Assembly: GCA_937900575.1 (NCBI GenBank)
Contig: CALCEI010000081.1
Location: 1 to 8,964 of the forward strand
Source of the DNA: an uncultured Clostridia bacterium
GTDB taxonomy: Bacteria; Bacillota; Clostridia; Christensenellales; UBA1242
Reading direction: 5' to 3'
DNA: 8,964 nt
In this document: piece after piece, positions 4,804-8,964 of the stretch
How positions within the stretch are numbered: the stretch's first letter is position 1
Layout of the letters: each line of letters starts with the position of its first letter
Translations under genes and position numbers: made by a program
Notes under the pieces: model-generated
What the model was told of the DNA's origin: nothing
The model's database searches: none
The model's input: only the letters and a program-made list of their open reading frames with translations

Positions 4804-6267
4804 TTAACAAGATATTTCATTTTGTCTTAAAAAGCCATCTAATACATCTAATAAATACTTTTCACATGATTCAAATGTATCAAAATTGCTTTTACCATGT
4901 TTCCATATGCTAACTTCTGCGTATGCTTTTACAACACTTTTCGCCTTCTCATTAATAAATAAAGATTTTGAATCCTTAATTATTTTTTCTATTTTAGATT
5001 TGTTTTTCTCATTGTTTTCACATTCTTCTAAGGCTAATTTGTCTAATGCATCCAAATATCCTTGTGTCGTTTTTAATTTGTTTTGCACATCTAAACTTAT
5101 AGATTCAAAAAGCGCTTTTTGCTTATCATCTAAATTTTTAAAATATTCAGATTCGGAAAACTTTTGATATAAGGATAAATAATTATTAAAACTAGCAAGT
5201 TTTATTAATAAATCAGCATGTATTTTTGTGTAAAGTTTAATATTTAAGTTTCTTTTTAATTCGCGTAAAATCTCATTTTTACCTTTATAATTTGAATCTA
5301 AAAATTCCCTTCCTTCACTTAATATTTTACATGCAATTTTAAATTTTTCATCACTAATTGGTGATTTGCCAAATAGTTCATTAAAAACGCTAATGTTTTT
5401 TTCATTAAAAAGAAGCGAAACATCAAATATAGATTTTTCATCCAATATTCTGCCTTCTAGTGAACTTTGCAACATGTTAGACAGCAAAACTCCCACTGCA
5501 ACTTCCATAACACTAGCAGAATCTGTCCTACCATCTACTGGGTCCAAAAAAACTCTAAAAGCATGGTCATCAGAATTCAAATTCATTTGTTTAGCAATAA
5601 TATTTGCCTCGTGGTTATTCAAAATTGTTATACCTGTTTTTTGCTTCCTAATATATTCAGGATGTTGCAAATCTTCATCACTTTTAGAAAACAGATGCAC
5701 ATTAGTAAAACGACAACTGCCCGGTTTTATTCTTGTTGTCACATCAATTACACATATTTGTAACATTAATTTTTCTATTTGCTCTGAAGTAAACTTATGT
5801 GAATTAACAAGTTCAGAATAAATCAAATCTTCAATTTCCTGCACTGTGAAAGTAGAATTACAATATGAAATAATGTTAATATTGCGTAAATCCTTTGCTA
5901 AACTTTCAAAATCTTTTATTTCGCCATTTTCATCAAATAAAATCTTTTTAAAATAATAATTATAAAGTTCCTCTGAATTTCCAAATACTCCAGAAACAAA
6001 ATTTACACCAATATTGGCAGTGTCTCCCCATGAAAGCAAACCAATATTTAAACTTTCTGCATATTCAACATCTTTCTCATTGGCAATCAACCCTATGGCA
6101 CGTCCTGCAACTTTGCAAGCACCATTTAAATCTTTTTCATAATAACCATCAGGAATCAATGTAATAACGATTGGACCTTTTAACGAGTCAGTATCTTTTA
6201 TTTTATACAAACCGTATGGATTTTTCTTAGTCTTTTTGCCTTTTTTATAGAAAATATTATTTTCCAT
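4804..6267 (-). CDS. Unrecognised 487-aa protein, alpha/beta N-terminal part and helical C-terminal part
   Basis: I do not recognise a family. Seen: an N-terminus rich in Lys (KKGKKTKKNPYG), then an alpha/beta pattern with strands GPIVITLIPD (31-40), NIISYCNSTF (131-140), LQICVIDVTTR (169-179) and GITILNNHE (212-220). Each is followed by a probable helix. Polar clusters that could be functional are LSWGDTANIG (78-87), KPGSCRFTNVHLF (181-193) and RVFLDPVDGRTDSASVMEVAVG (238-259). Residues about 305-440 are charged, helical and possibly coiled coil. No signal peptide or membrane helix. The start at 6267 is chosen because AGAGGTG (6278-6272) lies 6 nt upstream; an in-frame ATG at 6282 overlaps that site. 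The gene follows ftsW after an 82-nt gap with its own promoter. It has visibly lower GC than ftsW, which suggests acquired DNA. Confidence 0.85.
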   Translation of the reverse strand: MENNIFYKKGKKTKKNPYGLYKIKDTDSLKGPIVITLIPDGYYEKDLNGACKVAGRAIGLIANEKDVEYAESLNIGLLSWGDTANIGVNFVSGVFGNSEELYNYYFKKILFDENGEIKDFESLAKDLRNINIISYCNSTFTVQEIEDLIYSELVNSHKFTSEQIEKLMLQICVIDVTTRIKPGSCRFTNVHLFSKSDEDLQHPEYIRKQKTGITILNNHEANIIAKQMNLNSDDHAFRVFLDPVDGRTDSASVMEVAVGVLLSNMLQSSLEGRILDEKSIFDVSLLFNEKNISVFNELFGKSPISDEKFKIACKILSEGREFLDSNYKGKNEILRELKRNLNIKLYTKIHADLLIKLASFNNYLSLYQKFSESEYFKNLDDKQKALFESISLDVQNKLKTTQGYLDALDKLALEECENNEKNKSKIEKIIKDSKSLFINEKAKSVVKAYAEVSIWKHGKSNFDTFESCEKYLLDVLDGFLRQNEISC

Positions 6268-6295
6268 AATACACCTCTTCATTCACTGTAAAATT

Positions 6296-6324
6296 AGTAT
6301 ATCATTTTACATAAAAAAAGTAAA
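6296..6324 (-). promoter_or_regulatory. Sigma-A-like promoter of the 487-aa gene
   Basis: On the minus strand TTTACT (6324-6319, 4/6) is followed by 17 nt and TATACT (6301-6296, 5/6 with the invariant A and T). The start codon lies 28 nt past the -10. The promoter sits wholly in the gap after ftsW, so the islet does not depend on dcw transcription. No hairpin terminator was seen between ftsW and this promoter, so read-through from ftsW is also possible. Confidence 0.65.
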
Positions 6325-6349
6325 GCATTGCATAACTTAAAAAGCTATT

Positions 6350-7450
6350 TCACCCTTTATGTTTTGTTTGCTTATTCACATTAAGCACCACACCAATTGC
6401 ACTTAAAAATACAAACAGAGATGTTGAACCGGCAGAAATAAACGGCAAAGGAAGCCCTGTCGGTGGGATTGAGCCTGTTACAACTGCAATGTTTATTAGC
6501 ACTTGCAAGGAAATTATTGCACCAATGCCAAAGCACAGCATCGCAGAAAATTTGTTGTTTGCACGTATGCCAACCTTAAAAATGTTATAAATTAGCACAA
6601 CAAAAACAACAATAACCACCAAGCAACCAACAAAACCCAATTCTTCCGCAATTATGGAAAAAATAAAATCACTTTCTGCAAAGGGCAAAAACAATTCTGC
6701 CTGTCTACTGTTAAAAAGCCCAACACCCCACACTCCACCACTGCCAATGGCATATAAGGATTGAATAAGTTGGTAACCTTCTTCAAGTGGATTTTTCCAT
6801 GGGTCAATAAATGCCATAAGCCTGTTTAACCTATATGGTTCAATAACCATCAAAAACACAGCCAAAGCAATTGCTGGCACAATCAAAAGTCCAAACACTT
6901 TAAGACGCATGCCACCAACAAACAGCATAAAAACAAGGGTTAAGGCAACACAAATGGTAATTGACATGTTTGGTTCCAAAATAATAAGCAAACAATACAT
7001 GCCACCCAACAGAAGTGTTATAACAATATGCTTGAATTTGCTTAACTTATCCCCATCTGCAAGATAGCCAGCAAGGAAAAACACCAAACAAAACTTTGCA
7101 ATTTCACTTGGTTGAATTGTAAAACTGCCAATGCCAATCCAACGTGTTGCACCATAACTTGTGCGTGAAAGCCCAGGAATAAACACAAGCAACAAACACA
7201 CAAGCCCAACGATGTAAAACACCCAATAAAACTTTTTATAAATATTGTGGTTTATAAAACTGCAAATTGTAAGCCCAACAAAGCCAATGCAAACACCAAT
7301 AATTTGTTTGGTAAGGTAAAAAAATTGGTTGCCGTAAGTTACTGTTGCAGAATACTTGCTTGCACTAAAAACCATAACACAACCAAAAACTGAAAGAATT
7401 ATTGTGCAAATGATGATTGCAATGCTATTCTTTTTTGTTTGAAATTTCAT
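6350..7450 (-). CDS. ftsW: SEDS-family peptidoglycan glycosyltransferase FtsW
   Basis: Polymerises lipid II into septal glycan strands together with a class B PBP, in the inner membrane. Seen: 366 residues with about ten hydrophobic segments. Family landmarks are GATRWIGIGSFTIQPSEIAK (100-119), EPNMS (159-163), DPWKNPLEEGYQLIQSLYAI (216-235) then GSGG, and AESDFIFSIIAEELGF (258-273) with Asp261 at the position of the catalytic Asp of RodA/FtsW. TGLPLPFISAGSTS lies at 331-344. The start at 7450 is chosen because it gives the usual short cytoplasmic N-terminus (MKFQTKKN) before the first helix. It overlaps the end of murD by 26 nt, implying coupled translation. The same frame is open to 7549, but that part is murD read out of frame. 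RodA is an alternative by motif, but placement after murD favours FtsW (SpoVE in spore formers). Confidence 0.93.
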   Translation of the reverse strand: MKFQTKKNSIAIIICTIILSVFGCVMVFSASKYSATVTYGNQFFYLTKQIIGVCIGFVGLTICSFINHNIYKKFYWVFYIVGLVCLLLVFIPGLSRTSYGATRWIGIGSFTIQPSEIAKFCLVFFLAGYLADGDKLSKFKHIVITLLLGGMYCLLIILEPNMSITICVALTLVFMLFVGGMRLKVFGLLIVPAIALAVFLMVIEPYRLNRLMAFIDPWKNPLEEGYQLIQSLYAIGSGGVWGVGLFNSRQAELFLPFAESDFIFSIIAEELGFVGCLVVIVVFVVLIYNIFKVGIRANNKFSAMLCFGIGAIISLQVLINIAVVTGSIPPTGLPLPFISAGSTSLFVFLSAIGVVLNVNKQTKHKG

Positions 7451-8732
7451 AATCTCGCACCAACTGGTTAAACGCTTTGCCACGACATATATAATTGCTG
7501 AATTGGTCATAACTTGCTGTTGCCGGTGAAAGCAACACTGTATCTCCACACTTTGCCTTGTTTACTGCAGATGCAAAAGCTTCAGCCATTGTTTCAAACT
7601 TAAAAAGTTTGAAGTTTGTGTTTGCCCTTTCAAGTTCATCTTTAATTTCGCCATAAGCATAAATATTTTTAACTTTTTTAGGGAGTTTTTTAAACAACTT
7701 TGTATAGTCTAACCCCTTTATGCTTCCACCCAACAACAGTTGTGTTGGAGTTTTTATTGTGTCCACACATGCCAAGGTTGAAGCAATGTTTGTGGATTTG
7801 CTATCATTTACAAAATCTATGCCACATATTGTGGCAATTTTTTGAATTCTAAAATTTTCGCCAACAAAACTTGTAAGCACCTTCTTTATGTCTTTAACCG
7901 TTATTTTAAACAAACTTGCAATTGCAACTGCGCTCATTACGTTTTGCAAATTGTGTTTGCCCTTAAGTTTGATATCAGCAACAGCAACAATACGTTGATT
8001 TTTAAGGTACAAATAGCCATTGTTAACATAAACATCTGCCATACGTTTAGTTGAATATGTAACCACCTTAAAATTGCCCATTGGGTGAATGTTTGAATCC
8101 AAGTTGATTATTGCATAACCTTTTGGTGTTAAGTTGTTAAAAATGCTCATTTTAAGTTTTGTGTATTCTTCCATTGTTTTGTGCCTAATTAAATGGTCGG
8201 GTTCGATGTTCAAAACCGTGGCAACACTTGGCGCAAATTCTTCACAATTTTCCAACATAAAACTGCTTATTTCCACGACCTTTGTGTAATGTTTCTTTTC
8301 TAATACGGCACGAGAAAGTGGAAAGCCATTGTTTCCACAAGAAATTGTTTTGTGTTTTGTGCTTAACAATTCCTTTGTAAGTTCAACCGTTGTAGTTTTT
8401 CCGTTTGTGCCTGTTATTGCAACAAAATTTTTGCAAAAAAAGGACGCAAATTCCACTTCACTAAAAATTCTTATGCCATGATGCTTGGCCAAAATGTAAT
8501 TTGGATTACTTTGTTCAATGGAAGGACTAACAACAACTGCATCAAACTGCTCTATTGTTTCTTCATTAAGGGCACTCAAAACGCAACAACCATTTATTCT
8601 TTTGCTTTTTAAAGTTTCTTTGTCATCATCAAACAAAAAAACATTTGCTTTTAATTTAACAAGCAAACGACTTGCCCACTGTCCAGAAACACTCAAGCCA
8701 TAAACAAGAATATTTTTATATTTAAAGTTCAT
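7425..8732 (-). CDS. murD: UDP-N-acetylmuramoyl-L-alanine--D-glutamate ligase (MurD)
   Basis: Adds D-Glu to UDP-MurNAc-L-Ala with ATP, in the cytoplasm. Seen: 435 residues and three Mur-ligase domains. The N-terminal Rossmann-like domain has YGLSVSG (11-17). The central ATPase domain has the P-loop GTNGKTTT (108-115), EISSFMLE (154-161), NIEPDHLIRH (175-184) and HNLQNVMSA (260-268). The C-terminal domain begins near 290 and has NDSKSTN (309-315), LLGGSIKGLDY (333-343) and SPATASYDQFSNYICRGKAF (402-421). The SPA.aSfDqF motif distinguishes MurD from MurC/E/F. Several usually fixed residues differ (HLIRH for HLDRH, SSFMLE for SSFQLE, FRIQ for HRxE). AGGTGA precedes the ATG by a short spacer (8741-8736). 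mraY ends 40 nt upstream and ftsW overlaps the 3' end. Confidence 0.95.
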   Translation of the reverse strand: MNFKYKNILVYGLSVSGQWASRLLVKLKANVFLFDDDKETLKSKRINGCCVLSALNEETIEQFDAVVVSPSIEQSNPNYILAKHHGIRIFSEVEFASFFCKNFVAITGTNGKTTTVELTKELLSTKHKTISCGNNGFPLSRAVLEKKHYTKVVEISSFMLENCEEFAPSVATVLNIEPDHLIRHKTMEEYTKLKMSIFNNLTPKGYAIINLDSNIHPMGNFKVVTYSTKRMADVYVNNGYLYLKNQRIVAVADIKLKGKHNLQNVMSAVAIASLFKITVKDIKKVLTSFVGENFRIQKIATICGIDFVNDSKSTNIASTLACVDTIKTPTQLLLGGSIKGLDYTKLFKKLPKKVKNIYAYGEIKDELERANTNFKLFKFETMAEAFASAVNKAKCGDTVLLSPATASYDQFSNYICRGKAFNQLVRDYEISNKKE

Positions 8733-8772
8733 ATTTCACCTAATAAATTTTATTCTTTAACCACGCAAAAAA

Positions 8773-8964
8773 TTACAGCAAATATAAAATGATACAGACT
8801 ACGCCAAGACACATGGTTACGGCAGAATAAATGGCAACAATTTTGGGTTCGGTTAATCCTGACATTTGCAAATGATGATGAAAAGGCGCCATTTTAAAAA
8901 TGCGCTTTTTTGTCAACTTAAACACGGCAACTTGCAAAATTACAGAAATGGCAGAAAACACAAA
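8773..8964 (-). CDS. mraY: Phospho-N-acetylmuramoyl-pentapeptide transferase MraY, C-terminal part (cut by window edge)
   Basis: Seen: the frame enters from the right edge. It contains FSAISVILQVAVFKLTKKRI followed by FKMAPFHHHLQMSGLTEPKI, matching the C-terminal MraY block lSViiQv.sFK.t.KRiF+MaPiHHHfE..G..E.k. The conserved HHH motif is intact, and a last transmembrane helix follows (about the final 22 residues). The stop is at 8775-8773. Known: MraY moves phospho-MurNAc-pentapeptide from UDP to undecaprenyl phosphate, forming lipid I at the inner membrane. About 63 residues are visible, roughly the last fifth of the protein. It is the first gene of the minus-strand dcw run in this window, 40 nt before murD. 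Confidence 0.95.
   Translation of the reverse strand, partial: FVFSAISVILQVAVFKLTKKRIFKMAPFHHHLQMSGLTEPKIVAIYSAVTMCLGVVCIILYLL

Noticed and set aside
4784..4818. Inverted repeat GAAATATC/GATATTTC around the stop of the 487-aa gene
   Set aside because: Only 8 AT-rich base pairs with a 19-nt loop and no following U-tract; the hairpin at 4715-4745 is the better terminator.
5366..5821. Plus-strand open frames of 98-151 codons inside the 487-aa gene and similar plus-strand frames inside murA, murD and ftsQ
   Set aside because: They lie antisense to well-supported genes, lack ribosome sites and show no domain-like sequence.
6268..6282. Upstream in-frame ATG of the 487-aa gene at 6282
   Set aside because: It overlaps the AGAGGTG ribosome site that serves the ATG at 6267.
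6302..6349. Possible terminator directly after ftsW
   Set aside because: Only short, mismatched GC-poor pairings such as TAGC/GCTTTA were found; no convincing stem with a U-tail.
7451..7549. N-terminal extension of ftsW to 7549
   Set aside because: It lies wholly inside murD in another frame, gives no family-like sequence, and the start at 7450 yields the usual FtsW N-terminus.

Overview
The window looks like part of a low-GC, probably anaerobic Bacillota (Clostridia-like) chromosome. The evidence is a dcw (division and cell-wall) cluster on the minus strand in the usual Firmicutes order, AGGAG-type ribosome sites, sigma-A-like promoters and U-tailed intrinsic terminators. No tRNA, rRNA, CRISPR array, transposase or integrase was seen.

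Layout in the direction of transcription (minus strand, right to left): the 3' end of mraY (8964-8773), murD (8732-7425), ftsW (7450-6350, overlapping murD), then an islet of three genes (6267-2801), then murA (2572-1313) and ftsQ/divIB (from 1316, overlapping murA by ATGA). MraY, MurD and MurA make peptidoglycan precursors. FtsW is a SEDS glycan polymerase and FtsQ a divisome scaffold. murG normally sits after ftsW in such clusters, and it is absent here.

The islet holds an unrecognised 487-aa protein, a 177-aa P-loop kinase-like protein and an unrecognised 340-aa protein. Each has its own ribosome site, a plausible promoter and a downstream hairpin terminator, unlike the tightly packed, overlapping dcw genes. 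The islet also carries a frameshifted C-terminal relic of a membrane transporter (about 4103-3974). An exact 22-bp direct repeat (2589-2610 and 3902-3923) flanks the 340-aa gene. The downstream copy lies just before murA, which lacks a recognisable Shine-Dalgarno sequence. The sequence suggests an accessory insertion hotspot that displaced or replaced murG.

The first ~680 bp do not belong with the rest in any obvious way. They hold the C-terminal part of an RluA-family pseudouridine synthase (plus strand, 3-341), abutting an internal piece of a MalF/UgpA-type sugar ABC permease (plus strand, ~331-675), which runs head-on into the truncated 3' end of ftsQ. Three gene fragments joined in the middle of coding sequence are best explained by a chimeric contig end (assembly or amplification artefact). 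A real rearrangement cannot be excluded from sequence alone.
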